Shown: one piece after another, positions 7,037 to 14,661 of the stretch
Position numbering within the stretch: the first letter of the stretch is position 1
Layout of the letters: each line of letters opens with the position of its first letter
Virus record (IMG/VR): IMGVR_UViG_3300005529_000026
Coordinates: 1-64,000 of that record
Reading direction: 5' to 3' (one strand)
DNA: 64,000 bases
Source of the DNA: a virus
The notes under the pieces: model-generated
What the model saw: only the letters and a program-made list of their open reading frames with translations
Told to the model about the DNA's origin: nothing
Database searches by the model: none
Program-made: the position numbers and the translations under genes

Positions 7037-7213
7037 CGTACAGAGGAACAGAAGCTGGCTACTAAACTGCGCAAAGCGGCAGAGCGTCAGGCTCACCGCG
7101 AGCGGGTGTTCAAAAAGCATCCCCCGGCAGTTCGTTACGCCAAAGCCAAGTTCAAGAAGGGCAAGAAGCGCCAGAAGCGTGTTCGTGTCCTTACACTCGT
7201 CAACAAGAAATAG
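7034..7213 (+). CDS. Small highly basic protein
   Basis: 59 residues, very rich in Lys and Arg (AKFKKGKKRQKRVRVLTL near the C terminus), probably nucleic-acid-binding. Start fixed by AAGGAGG at 7020-7026, which is itself overlapped by the stop of a 4-codon minigene. Not matched to a family. Small basic proteins near packaging genes can bind DNA or act inside the head, but here the role is unknown. Confidence 0.7.
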   Translation: MRTEEQKLATKLRKAAERQAHRERVFKKHPPAVRYAKAKFKKGKKRQKRVRVLTLVNKK

Positions 7214-7407
7214 TCCCCGCAAGCGTAACTGCGGACATCAGCAAAATTGGTACATAGAGCGTGGTGGAAATCCGTTCGCGGGTGCGCACCCTAATCTGCC
7301 ATGCTCGTCTAATACGCGGTGTAGGTCGCAAGCCGAAGCCGCCAGTGAACGATAGAACGGACGCAACGCGGAGTGTTTCGTTCACTGCCATACATGAACA
7401 CAATGTG
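7214..7407. other. Noncoding interval with inverted repeats
   Basis: No supported gene in about 190 bp. It holds CCGCA/TGCGG (7217-7234), the 12-bp palindrome GGGTGCGCACCC (7280-7291) and a 10-bp perfect inverted repeat CAGTGAACGA/TCGTTCACTG (7343-7352 and 7378-7387). It lies about 0.6 kb before the small terminase gene, so a packaging-site or structured-RNA role is possible but unproven. Confidence 0.4.
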
Positions 7408-7446
7408 AACCCGGCTGAGTCGCATGAAGCGGCTTAGCCGGGTTTT
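7408..7446 (+). terminator. Strong intrinsic terminator
   Basis: A 16-bp stem from AACCCGGCTGAGTCGC to GCGGCTTAGCCGGGTT (two G-T pairs) with a five-base loop ATGAA, followed by TTTTCGTATCTTTC. It ends the early plus-strand transcript just before the terminase-proximal genes. Confidence 0.85.
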
Positions 7447-7473
7447 CGTATCTTTCGTATCTTTGGAGACATC

Positions 7474-7743
7474 ATGGCAAACGTTAGCTACAGCGAGCAG
7501 ATTTACTCGGCAGTCAGCGTGGTGGACGGTCTGGTGCGTGCATTCCCGGCGTCGAACGCTGATGGCAGCGCCAATCCCACTGCCCAGCTAAACGCTTTCA
7601 ATGCGTTCATTGATAGCGCAGTAGAGCAGGGCTTTTTTGTTCTTCCTGCTCCGTTCACGGTGACCGCACTCAAAGCGATTGCGCCGTCACTGCTCAAGAT
7701 TATCTCGGATTACAAGGTCGCAACTCAACGCCCTTCTCTGTAA
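7474..7743 (+). CDS. Hypothetical small protein upstream of terminase
   Basis: 89 residues, mainly helical, mildly hydrophobic in the C-terminal half (PFTVTALKAIAPSLLKIISD). ATG start with GGAG seven bases upstream, right after the 7408-7446 terminator. No signal peptide. Its position before the terminase genes suggests a packaging or head-associated role, but no family is recognised. Confidence 0.65.
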   Translation: MANVSYSEQIYSAVSVVDGLVRAFPASNADGSANPTAQLNAFNAFIDSAVEQGFFVLPAPFTVTALKAIAPSLLKIISDYKVATQRPSL

Positions 7744-7822
7744 GTCGCTGGGCGAAGTTTGCTCTCGACTTATCTCTGGGAATACCAGCGTCAACATACC
7801 GCGTGCTCAGGACACTTTGACA

Positions 7823-8029
7823 ATGGCTGCACATCGCAAAAATATTCACGAAAAAGTCCAGTTCCATCTCAAGGAAGGCGCTCTGCACAAAGAGATGCAC
7901 GTTGCGGGCGACAAGAAAATCCCCCTAAGTGCCCTTGAGCACGAAAAAGCAGTAGCGAAGCGCACGCATAACAAGAAGCTGATGGAGCGCGTTCAGTTCG
8001 CCATCAATGCGAGGAAGTTCAAGCACTAA
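7823..8029 (+). CDS. Small basic helical protein
   Basis: 68 residues, rich in His and Lys (AAHRKNIHEKVQFHLKEG, HNKKLMERVQFAINARKFKH). The ATG at 7823 is preferred to a longer frame that overlaps the previous gene, because AGGA lies 11 bases before it. It is followed after five bases by the putative small terminase gene. Function unknown; nucleic-acid binding is possible from composition. Confidence 0.6.
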   Translation: MAAHRKNIHEKVQFHLKEGALHKEMHVAGDKKIPLSALEHEKAVAKRTHNKKLMERVQFAINARKFKH

Positions 8030-8034
8030 GACTC

Positions 8035-8724
8035 ATGGCCGTCGCACACGCACAGAAGTTGCTCATAAAAGCACAGGGCGGCGAGAAGCTGACCAGTGGC
8101 GAGCGTCGGCACGTCGTTGAATGGTTGCAGGCAACACAGCCCGGCCTGACAAACGACACGATGGCTGATTGGTTTCAGGTCAGCGACCGCACCATTCGGC
8201 TGGACAAGAAGGCCATTCGTCTGAAGAAGGCGAAGATTCTCAAAGAAGATGACCCCGGCCTAATCATCGCAGACATTTCAATGGCCTTTGACCAGCAGAT
8301 GCAGGAACTGGAAAAAGGTCTATCAAAGACACGCCTCGGCTCCAAGGAACATCTCGCCTACAGCATCGCCATTATGGACATGCACTTCAAGAAATTGAAG
8401 GCGTTCCAAGACGCGGGCTACACGCCTAAGAATCTAGGCAACATGACGGTTGAGAAGTTCGAGTACACGGCAATCGTACACAAAGATGGCAGCGTGGAAA
8501 CACGCAAGGCCGATATGTTCAAGGAAAAACCTGAACCGGATTTCATCGAGGCCGAAGTAGTACCTGCGCCGCAGCTTCCTGCACCGAGTAAAGAGACAAA
8601 TGAGCAGAACGGCGAAGGTCAACCCGAATTACAAGCAGTCGCCATCACTTGCGAGTCAGGTGAGGGTGAAGCCGGTAGTGCTGACGTTGCCTCCGGCACA
8701 TCCGAAGCAGTACGAACTGATTAA
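8035..8724 (+). CDS. Putative terminase small subunit
   Basis: 229 residues. The N-terminal region has a helix-turn-helix (DTMADWFQVSDRTIRLDKKA, about residues 42-61) followed by a helical oligomerisation-type region and a low-complexity acidic Pro/Glu tail that could contact the large subunit. The assignment rests on the HTH plus position: its 3' end overlaps the large terminase gene by 125 bp in another frame. Small subunits recognise the packaging site and regulate the ATPase. Confidence 0.75.
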   Translation: MAVAHAQKLLIKAQGGEKLTSGERRHVVEWLQATQPGLTNDTMADWFQVSDRTIRLDKKAIRLKKAKILKEDDPGLIIADISMAFDQQMQELEKGLSKTRLGSKEHLAYSIAIMDMHFKKLKAFQDAGYTPKNLGNMTVEKFEYTAIVHKDGSVETRKADMFKEKPEPDFIEAEVVPAPQLPAPSKETNEQNGEGQPELQAVAITCESGEGEAGSADVASGTSEAVRTD

Positions 8725-9988
8725 CGCTTTTGAGCTATACAAAGACCAAGGTGTTCGTTTCGTCGCTGGCGCGTGCGGTACAAAATTCGGCAAGACATAC
8801 GGCTGCACTATCCGCCTCGTGTTCGAGGCGTGGAACAATCGAGACCCGTACAAAAATGTACCGCTGAGCGGGCCGGGGATGTACTGGTGGGTTGCGCCTT
8901 CTTACGCACAGTCGAAGATGGCGTACAACCTCATCAAGCGCCTGTTGCCCCCGGATTCGTTCCAAGAATACAAGGCCGACCTGCAACTGTGCCTGTTGAA
9001 CCCGGACGGTTCAGAGCGCTCGTGGATTCACTTCAAGTCGGGTGACAACCCCGACACGCTCCGTGGTTACGCCGTCAACTTCTTCATCATTGATGAGGCG
9101 GCGCGTATCCCGTACGAGTCTTTCGTCTCGGTAATGACAACCGTGACGCAGACTCGTGGTCGCGGCATCGTTATCAGCACTCCGAAAGGACGTGGCTGGT
9201 TCGCTGACGTTTACCATCGCGGCGAAAAGTCCAACTACGACGGCACCCCGCGCTTCGACGCTGAGCATCCCGACCCTTTCCCTGAGTGGACGGCTATTCG
9301 GATGCCGACGTGGACAAATCCTCACGTCTCCGTAGAGTCCATCGAGGAGATGAAGCGCAACCTGCCCTCGGACGTGTTCCAGCAGGAAGTCGCTGCCGAA
9401 TTCCTAGACGATTCTGCGGGCGTATTCCGTGGCGTCAAGGACTGCATCCGTGGCTCCTTTGAGGAGTACAAGCCCGGACACAACTACGTCATCGGCGTTG
9501 ACCTTGCTAAGCACCGCGACTACACCGTGCTTGTCTGTATGGACATGAACACGAAGCAAGTCGTGGCATTTGACCGCTTCAACAAGATTGACTGGAATTT
9601 GCAACAGGTACGCATAGTAGACATGGCGCGTGCCTACCGCGCAACCGTTTGGGTTGACTCCACAGGCGTTGGAGACGCTATCTACGAGAACTTGTCGTAT
9701 AGCGGCATTCGCGTTGAGCCGTACAAGATTGGCGGCACCACCGCGAAACAGCAGCTAATCGAAAAGCTGCGCATCAACATCGAGAAAGCGCGTATCTCGT
9801 TCCCCGGCATTTATCAGCTTGTGGATGAGCTTCGCAACTATGAGTACAAGATTACTGACACAGGCGTGGTTCGCTACTCTGCACCTAGCGGTCAGCATGA
9901 CGACTGCGTTGTGGCACTGGCTCTCGCTAACTGGGGCGCTGACCGTCAACCCTTCGTCTATCGCTATCGCAATGTGCGCGGCGTTTAA
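8600..9988 (+). CDS. terL: Terminase large subunit (packaging ATPase-nuclease)
   Basis: 462 residues. The ATPase domain has a Walker A-like CGTKFGKTYG (about residues 59-68) and Walker B FFIIDEAAR (about 161-169). The nuclease domain (RNase H fold) carries acidic residues in VIGVDLAKHRDYTVLVCMD (about 297-315), WVDSTGVGDA (about 350) and the C-terminal HDDCVVALALA (about 433). It docks at the portal, drives DNA into the prohead and cuts the concatemer. The ATG overlaps the small subunit gene; a TAA-N3-GTAGACAAG element follows the stop. Confidence 0.97.
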   Translation: MSRTAKVNPNYKQSPSLASQVRVKPVVLTLPPAHPKQYELINAFELYKDQGVRFVAGACGTKFGKTYGCTIRLVFEAWNNRDPYKNVPLSGPGMYWWVAPSYAQSKMAYNLIKRLLPPDSFQEYKADLQLCLLNPDGSERSWIHFKSGDNPDTLRGYAVNFFIIDEAARIPYESFVSVMTTVTQTRGRGIVISTPKGRGWFADVYHRGEKSNYDGTPRFDAEHPDPFPEWTAIRMPTWTNPHVSVESIEEMKRNLPSDVFQQEVAAEFLDDSAGVFRGVKDCIRGSFEEYKPGHNYVIGVDLAKHRDYTVLVCMDMNTKQVVAFDRFNKIDWNLQQVRIVDMARAYRATVWVDSTGVGDAIYENLSYSGIRVEPYKIGGTTAKQQLIEKLRINIEKARISFPGIYQLVDELRNYEYKITDTGVVRYSAPSGQHDDCVVALALANWGADRQPFVYRYRNVRGV

Positions 9989-9991
9989 CAA

Positions 9992-10000
9992 GTAGACAAG
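9992..10000 (+). repeat. Intergenic GTAGACAAG element, copy 2
   Basis: Three bases (caa) after the terL stop TAA (9986-9988). Same layout and orientation relative to transcription as the other copies. Confidence 0.6.
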
Positions 10001-10008
10001 TCTTCTCA

Positions 10009-10428
10009 TTGGGGCAGGACGTGCTCGTTCTGGTTGACAAGGGACAGCTTTCGTATTTCAGGCGCAAAGCTAGACAAAGCCGCAACGAAATCATGGCTCT
10101 GCTGGTAGGAAAGCAAGAGTCTTCAAATCTCATACTCGTTTATAGATTTGAATACCCAGAACTCGTTGTCTCCACTCCTATCGAAGTCAAGTCGGACACG
10201 CAGTCTACGTCCGACATAGAACAAAGAGCCAAAGACGAAGGGTTATCTGTAGTTGGCTCCATTCACAGTCATCCGAACGCGCCGATTTATATGTCGCAGC
10301 AAGACCTGCGCAGTCATCGCGTCCACCGCGACAAGATTTCTGGCATCTGCGAAGTGACACCTAAGCGCACGTTCATTGCATTTTGGCAGGACAAGAACCC
10401 AGTACCGTGCGACTGGGACTACTTCTAA
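10009..10428 (+). CDS. JAMM/MPN-family metalloprotease
   Basis: About 139 residues. The full JAMM zinc motif is visible: Glu27 in NEIMALLVG, then HSHPNAPIYMSQQD giving His86, His88, Ser96 and Asp99 (HxH-x7-SxxD). The family cuts isopeptide or peptide bonds; in phages MPN domains occur in tail-tip assembly proteins fused to NlpC/P60, while here it is a stand-alone domain between terminase and virion genes. It could process a virion protein. Start uncertain: TTG at 10009, or GTG at 10021 with a GGGG upstream. Confidence 0.85.
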   Translation: MGQDVLVLVDKGQLSYFRRKARQSRNEIMALLVGKQESSNLILVYRFEYPELVVSTPIEVKSDTQSTSDIEQRAKDEGLSVVGSIHSHPNAPIYMSQQDLRSHRVHRDKISGICEVTPKRTFIAFWQDKNPVPCDWDYF

Positions 10429-10440
10429 AAGGATTCATAC

Positions 10441-11052
10441 ATGACGTTTCAAGAAAAAATGAAGGCGCTTCTAGCCACTCTGCGCGGCGTGTCCCTCGAC
10501 GCTACTGTTACCGCCAAGGCCGCTGCAACTCTAGTCGCTAACAGCGTATCGAACATCGGCAATATTAAGTTCCGCAACGTGTATCGCTTCGAGTGCTTCG
10601 ACGCGAACGGCAACCTGAAGTGGGTTGAGGAAGTGCCCAATCAGGTGATGACGGCTGGCGTCAATGACCTGCTCACTCAGTATTTCAAGGGCAGTGCCTA
10701 CACAGCCACGTTTTACGTCGGTCTGGTGGACAACGCTAGCTTCTCGGCCTATGCCGCTGCCGACACAATGGCGTCCCACGCGGGCTGGCTTGAGAGCACT
10801 GCGTACTCTAACGCCAACCGTCCGACGCTGACGCTGGGCACTCCGGCTAGCGGCTCGGTTGATAACTCTGCGTCCAAAGCGGTCTTCAACATTAACGCCA
10901 CGGCGACCATTCTTGGCGCGTTCGTGGTGACGAACAACACCAAGGGCGGCACCAGCGGCACTCTGTTTGGCGCTGCGTCATTCTCTGGCGGCTCTCGTGC
11001 TGTGCAGAACGGCGACACCCTGAACGTGACCATCACTCTAAGCGCGTCGTAA
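10441..11052 (+). CDS. Putative virion structural protein
   Basis: 203 residues. A short helical N terminus is followed by a beta-rich domain (VYRFECFDANGNLKWVEEVP, then YVGLVDNASFSAY, then repeated small-residue strands). This pattern is typical of phage head-fibre, decoration or tail-associated proteins encoded near the head genes. ATG with AAAGGA seven bases upstream. Exact role not assigned. Confidence 0.65.
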   Translation: MTFQEKMKALLATLRGVSLDATVTAKAAATLVANSVSNIGNIKFRNVYRFECFDANGNLKWVEEVPNQVMTAGVNDLLTQYFKGSAYTATFYVGLVDNASFSAYAAADTMASHAGWLESTAYSNANRPTLTLGTPASGSVDNSASKAVFNINATATILGAFVVTNNTKGGTSGTLFGAASFSGGSRAVQNGDTLNVTITLSAS

Positions 11053-11055
11053 TCC

Positions 11056-11265
11056 ATGACCGAACATTGGTCACATCTAGATTTGGTATGTTGGGCGGTA
11101 ATTCTTATTGCCGCCCTCATCCTAGAAATCGTAGGTCTAGCTAGACCAAGCGAGGCGACGTTCACAGAACTTGTTCGTCGCTGGGTGCCGATGTTCCTGC
11201 GTGCCATGATTTTAGGCTGGCTGAACTGGCATTTCTTAATTGACCCCGTTAATTGGATGAAGTGA
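11056..11265 (+). CDS. Small membrane protein, holin-like candidate
   Basis: 69 residues with two hydrophobic segments: LVCWAVILIAALILEIVGLA (about 10-29) and a second around FLRAMILGWLNWHFLI. They are separated by a short polar linker (RPSEATFTELVRR). Two close membrane spans in a very small protein fit holins, but the position inside the virion cluster and lack of a neighbouring endolysin leave this open. Confidence 0.6.
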   Translation: MTEHWSHLDLVCWAVILIAALILEIVGLARPSEATFTELVRRWVPMFLRAMILGWLNWHFLIDPVNWMK

Positions 11266-11272
11266 GGCATCA

Positions 11273-11947
11273 ATGGCGAAGAAAATTATTCTGCTGTCTA
11301 AGGAACTAGGGGCCAATGGCGACGACCTAAACATTCGTTACGCTTTCTGGCTTACTCCTACCGTAGCCGGTTCAGTTCGCATGCCGGGCGCGACAAGCGC
11401 TTTCGCCGGGGCCACTGCGGGAGAGGTTCAAGCAATTCAGAGCGGACAGGTTATAGAGCAGGTTGCGGCTACTCAGTACCCTTCCAGCTACGCTCTGTCT
11501 GACATTCAATCCGACCTTGAAGCCCGCTACCACGAAGCGCAGCAGGCGCTGGCCTCTGCTGTGAAGCAGAATGAATGGTATGGAACTAATTTTGACGGCA
11601 CAGCATGGAACCAGCAAGCGCTTGCTCCGTCAGTGCCGGTAAGAAAAACAGTCAAACCTGTGAATGTCGCTCTCGCGGTTGGCGATAACACCATTTTGCC
11701 CGCAGTTCCGGGCATGGCGTGGTTCATTGACCGCGCCCACTTGTCGTTCGACAACGCGGCACTTGCTACCGTTGTTTTCAAAGACGGCACTACCGAGGTT
11801 GGACGCGCCTTCGTGAGCGCGTCGAAAGATTTGATTTTTACAGAAGAAGGCGAGCCGTGGATTCAAACGAGTCCCGGTAATGCGCTCATCGTTAACGCAA
11901 GCGCACCGCTCAATGCAGCCGGTCGCATGTGGTTCAGGCAGGTGTAA
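11273..11947 (+). CDS. Putative virion protein, hypothetical
   Basis: 224 residues starting at ATG. The N-terminal half has small-residue loops and a helical stretch (SDLEARYHEAQQALASAVKQ); the C-terminal half is beta-rich (NVALAVGDNTILPAVPGMAW). It sits directly before another small beta-rich gene with only a three-base gap. It likely forms part of the particle with its neighbours; no specific family recognised. Confidence 0.6.
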   Translation: MAKKIILLSKELGANGDDLNIRYAFWLTPTVAGSVRMPGATSAFAGATAGEVQAIQSGQVIEQVAATQYPSSYALSDIQSDLEARYHEAQQALASAVKQNEWYGTNFDGTAWNQQALAPSVPVRKTVKPVNVALAVGDNTILPAVPGMAWFIDRAHLSFDNAALATVVFKDGTTEVGRAFVSASKDLIFTEEGEPWIQTSPGNALIVNASAPLNAAGRMWFRQV

Positions 11948-11950
11948 TCA

Positions 11951-12427
11951 ATGGCGACAATCAAAGAGCTTTTTGGAACAAGCAACCAAGCCATCACCTG
12001 CACAATCACGTCGCTTGCTAACAACGGACAGCGGCAGTCCACTGCCGTTGACAACAGCACAAACCTGTACCTAGACGCACTTGTCGTGGTGAAGGTGAAG
12101 ACCAATGCTGCCGGAACATCTGCAAGCGGCGTCGTCAACGTGTACGCATACGGCACCGCCGATGGAGGAACGAACTACGGAGACGGCGTTACTGGTACTG
12201 ACGGCAGCGTTACGCTGACCAACCCTCCGAACCTGAGACTAATCGGTTCGATAAACGCCGTGGCAAACGCCACCACGTATGTGAGCGTCCCCATGTCGGT
12301 GGCCGCAGTATTTGGCGGAACGCTGCCAGAGAAGTGGGGCATCGTCGTGGAAAACAAAACAGGTGGTGCGCTGGATGCTTCCGTCGGCAACTCGTTCTAT
12401 CAGGGAGTGCTCGCACAGTCGGTGTAA
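11951..12427 (+). CDS. Putative beta-rich virion decoration-type protein
   Basis: 158 residues, nearly all beta-strand pattern: ALVVVKVKTNAAGTSASGVV, then VNVYAYGTADGGTNYGDGVT, then LIGSINAVANATTYVSVPMS. It resembles small jelly-roll or immunoglobulin-like particle proteins. A related fold may be present at 34072-34533 (both have a VKV-type strand set and an acidic loop). No function beyond a structural role is claimed. Confidence 0.6.
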   Translation: MATIKELFGTSNQAITCTITSLANNGQRQSTAVDNSTNLYLDALVVVKVKTNAAGTSASGVVNVYAYGTADGGTNYGDGVTGTDGSVTLTNPPNLRLIGSINAVANATTYVSVPMSVAAVFGGTLPEKWGIVVENKTGGALDASVGNSFYQGVLAQSV

Positions 12428-12449
12428 TTAACATGAGGGTCAAGCAATC

Positions 12450-14267
12450 ATGCCAGTAGCATTTGATGCCGTTGGGCCAAATTCGAGCGGGCAGTCAAAC
12501 GTCGGTGCTACTGGTCTTTCGTGGTTTCACACTTGCTCTGGCCTCAATCGGTTAGTGATTGTTGCTCTAGCTGTAGGAAAGAGTCCTGATACATCTGTCG
12601 TTCCTAGCGCCAACTACGACGGCGTAGCGATGACAAGGCTGGCCACGGTTCACGCCAACAATGGCACGAGCGGGCTTATTTCAGTTTTTTACATGGTCAA
12701 CCCTCCTATCGGCTCGAAGCAAGTTACGGTAGGATGCGGTGTTACCGCTGATGTGATTGGTGGGTCTGCTAGCTATACCGGAGTAAACCAATCAACACCG
12801 ATTCGCAACCTCGCAACTGGTTTTGGCGTTGTGAACAACGCTCCATTCTCAGTCAAACTGCCTGTGTCAATAGGCAACATGGCGGGCTTCGCGGCTTGTG
12901 GTGGAAATTCTCTGTCACTTGTCACAAGGCAGCAGCGTTGGATAAACAACCTAAATTCCAATACCGGCGCGGCTAATGCTGCCTACTCGGATACAGCAGG
13001 CTCGCCTTTTGTCTCTGGCGGCTGGTCTATTTCAGCCAGTGACAGCTACGGCATCATTGGATTCGAGATTGTATCCGACGACAACATACCACTGAGGGCT
13101 GGACGTAAGACGCCTGTGTGGGAGCGCATCGTTGGCACCCCTCCGGGCGCTGGGGGGTCTACGTACAATAGCTCTCTAGCCTTGGCAATTGCCACGTCTA
13201 TCAGTGATGCGGCTAATCTGTCGGCAGTAGGTGCTTCGTCATTTTCAGTGGCGTTGTCGCTGAGCGATTCAGCAAGCATGATTGCGAACGCAACATCCGC
13301 AATCTCTGCTGTGTGCGCGCTGACAAGCCAAGGCACACTGAACATCAATTCCTCTGCTGCGCTGGCGGCTACAACGTCTCTAGGCACAGTCAGTGGGACG
13401 AATATTAGTGCTGCGGCAAGCATCGTCACCGCTTTAGCCATGACGAGCGCCGCGTCTGTGGGCGTGTCTGTGTCTGCCGCTATTTCGGCGGCGCTGTCAA
13501 TGACCGACGCAGGCGGTTTGTCTCTTAACTCGGCAGCGACGATTAGCACGGTTCTTTCTGAGGTAGCGTCGGCAGCGTTAAGTATTCCTGTGAGCGCCGC
13601 TATTGCGGCCAATCTAGGGTTCCAAGCTGTCAAGACTCTGGGCATCAACGCGGCTGCATCATTGGGTGTAACCGCCAACATTTCTGCCGCCAACAACCTA
13701 ATTGCGCAAGCAGCGGCTTCTCTTGGGCTAAGCACCAGTCTAGCGGCTGGGTTTGGCAATACCGTCGCGGCCAGCATTTCGCTTGCCATCTCAAACGGTT
13801 TCACATCCAGCGCCTCGCTTAACGCGGCTGCTCTCGTAGCATTTGGCGTGCTGGCCGGGTATTCCCTGTCGGCGCAGCAGTCGGCCCTAGCAACGGCTAG
13901 CATCTCGGCTAATACGTCGGTTTCGTCTAGCGCGCAGGCCAACATGATTGCTCAAGGAGCACTCTCTGTTGCCTTGCAAGAGACGGCTGTTTCAACAGCA
14001 GTGATGGACTCTTTAGCGTCCATCGGAATCACATCGGCGCTTGCATCAAGTGCAACCGCCATCTTCACCAAAGCACTCTCGCTGGGAGCAACACTCTCCA
14101 TACATAGCGACAGTTCTTTGGGTCAGATTGGCGCGTTGATACTCGCTGCGGCGTCAGTGATTCAGGCGTTGCAGTTGAATTCTGCCGCTACGATTGAGTC
14201 GTTGCAATTGGATTCTGCTTCTACGGACGAAAGCCTGCGGCTCGACGGCGCGCAGACTATTCAGTAA
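12450..14267 (+). CDS. Large Ala/Ser-repeat virion protein, possible fibre
   Basis: 605 residues. Residues 1 to about 215 form a beta-rich domain with paired aromatic strands (GLSWFHTC, ANYDGVAMTRLAT, YGIIGFEIV). Residues about 235-575 are extremely Ala/Ser/Leu-rich with a loose repeat of about 20 residues built on ALSLSDSAS or AAISAALSMTDAG units. The C terminus has three short repeats (LQLNSAATIES, LQLDSASTDES, LRLDGAQTIQ). The long repeat suggests an extended filament or solenoid, for example a fibre or decoration arm. It ends just before a strong terminator. Confidence 0.7.
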   Translation: MPVAFDAVGPNSSGQSNVGATGLSWFHTCSGLNRLVIVALAVGKSPDTSVVPSANYDGVAMTRLATVHANNGTSGLISVFYMVNPPIGSKQVTVGCGVTADVIGGSASYTGVNQSTPIRNLATGFGVVNNAPFSVKLPVSIGNMAGFAACGGNSLSLVTRQQRWINNLNSNTGAANAAYSDTAGSPFVSGGWSISASDSYGIIGFEIVSDDNIPLRAGRKTPVWERIVGTPPGAGGSTYNSSLALAIATSISDAANLSAVGASSFSVALSLSDSASMIANATSAISAVCALTSQGTLNINSSAALAATTSLGTVSGTNISAAASIVTALAMTSAASVGVSVSAAISAALSMTDAGGLSLNSAATISTVLSEVASAALSIPVSAAIAANLGFQAVKTLGINAAASLGVTANISAANNLIAQAAASLGLSTSLAAGFGNTVAASISLAISNGFTSSASLNAAALVAFGVLAGYSLSAQQSALATASISANTSVSSSAQANMIAQGALSVALQETAVSTAVMDSLASIGITSALASSATAIFTKALSLGATLSIHSDSSLGQIGALILAAASVIQALQLNSAATIESLQLDSASTDESLRLDGAQTIQ

Positions 14268-14276
14268 ACAATTCTA

Positions 14277-14323
14277 AAGGCCGGGAACACCCTGCACTTC
14301 GGTGCATGTGCCCGGCCTTTTGC
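14277..14323 (+). terminator. Intrinsic terminator inside the virion block
   Basis: AAAGGCCGGG pairs with CCCGGCCTTT, with an inner GCAC-TTCG-GTGC hairpin, followed by TTTTGCATTT. An ATG at 14302 lies inside the stem and is not a credible start. Confidence 0.85.
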
Positions 14324-14337
14324 ATTTGAGGTCAAGC

Positions 14338-14661
14338 GTGGCGATACCCAGCAAACTGATTCTCACACAAAAGAACGACCAAATAATTGAGATTGACGGT
14401 CTTCAGGACGCCTTGACGCTGGCCTACGTTAACAACGCGGTCGCAACGGCCACGCTGAAGGACAGCACAGGAGCCTCTGTTACGGGACTCACTGGTGTCA
14501 CCTTGTCCTATGTTTCTGGCTCCAACGGCAAATATCGCGGACAGGTTGAGGAAACATTCAGCCCCGCTCTAGGCAACTACGTTCTTCACGTTGATGCTAA
14601 TTCTGGTGGGGTCGTTCTGCATATTGAAATCAAAACCTCGGTTAAGGTGCGAAAGTCGTAA
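14338..14661 (+). CDS. Hypothetical virion-cluster protein
   Basis: 107 residues from GTG at 14338, chosen because TGAGG lies six bases upstream and the longer frame would begin inside the terminator hairpin. Beta-rich domain (AIPSKLILTQKNDQIIEIDG, then GVTLSYVSGSNGKYRGQVEE), a form often seen in small baseplate- or fibre-associated proteins. The stop TAA is directly followed by the GTG of the glycosyltransferase gene, so they are coupled. Confidence 0.65.
   Translation: MAIPSKLILTQKNDQIIEIDGLQDALTLAYVNNAVATATLKDSTGASVTGLTGVTLSYVSGSNGKYRGQVEETFSPALGNYVLHVDANSGGVVLHIEIKTSVKVRKS

Noticed and set aside
7214-7407. A tRNA or tmRNA piece upstream of the terminase genes
   Set aside because: Hairpins are present but no T arm with TTCRA and no CCA-ended acceptor could be built.
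13046-13945. A 299-codon minus-strand frame inside the Ala/Ser-rich gene
   Set aside because: It mirrors the repeated Ala/Ser codons of the plus-strand gene; it has no ribosome site and an unnatural Ala/Val-rich composition.
14302-14337. Upstream ATG extending the 14338 gene
   Set aside because: The ATG is inside a terminator stem; the GTG at 14338 has a proper ribosome site.
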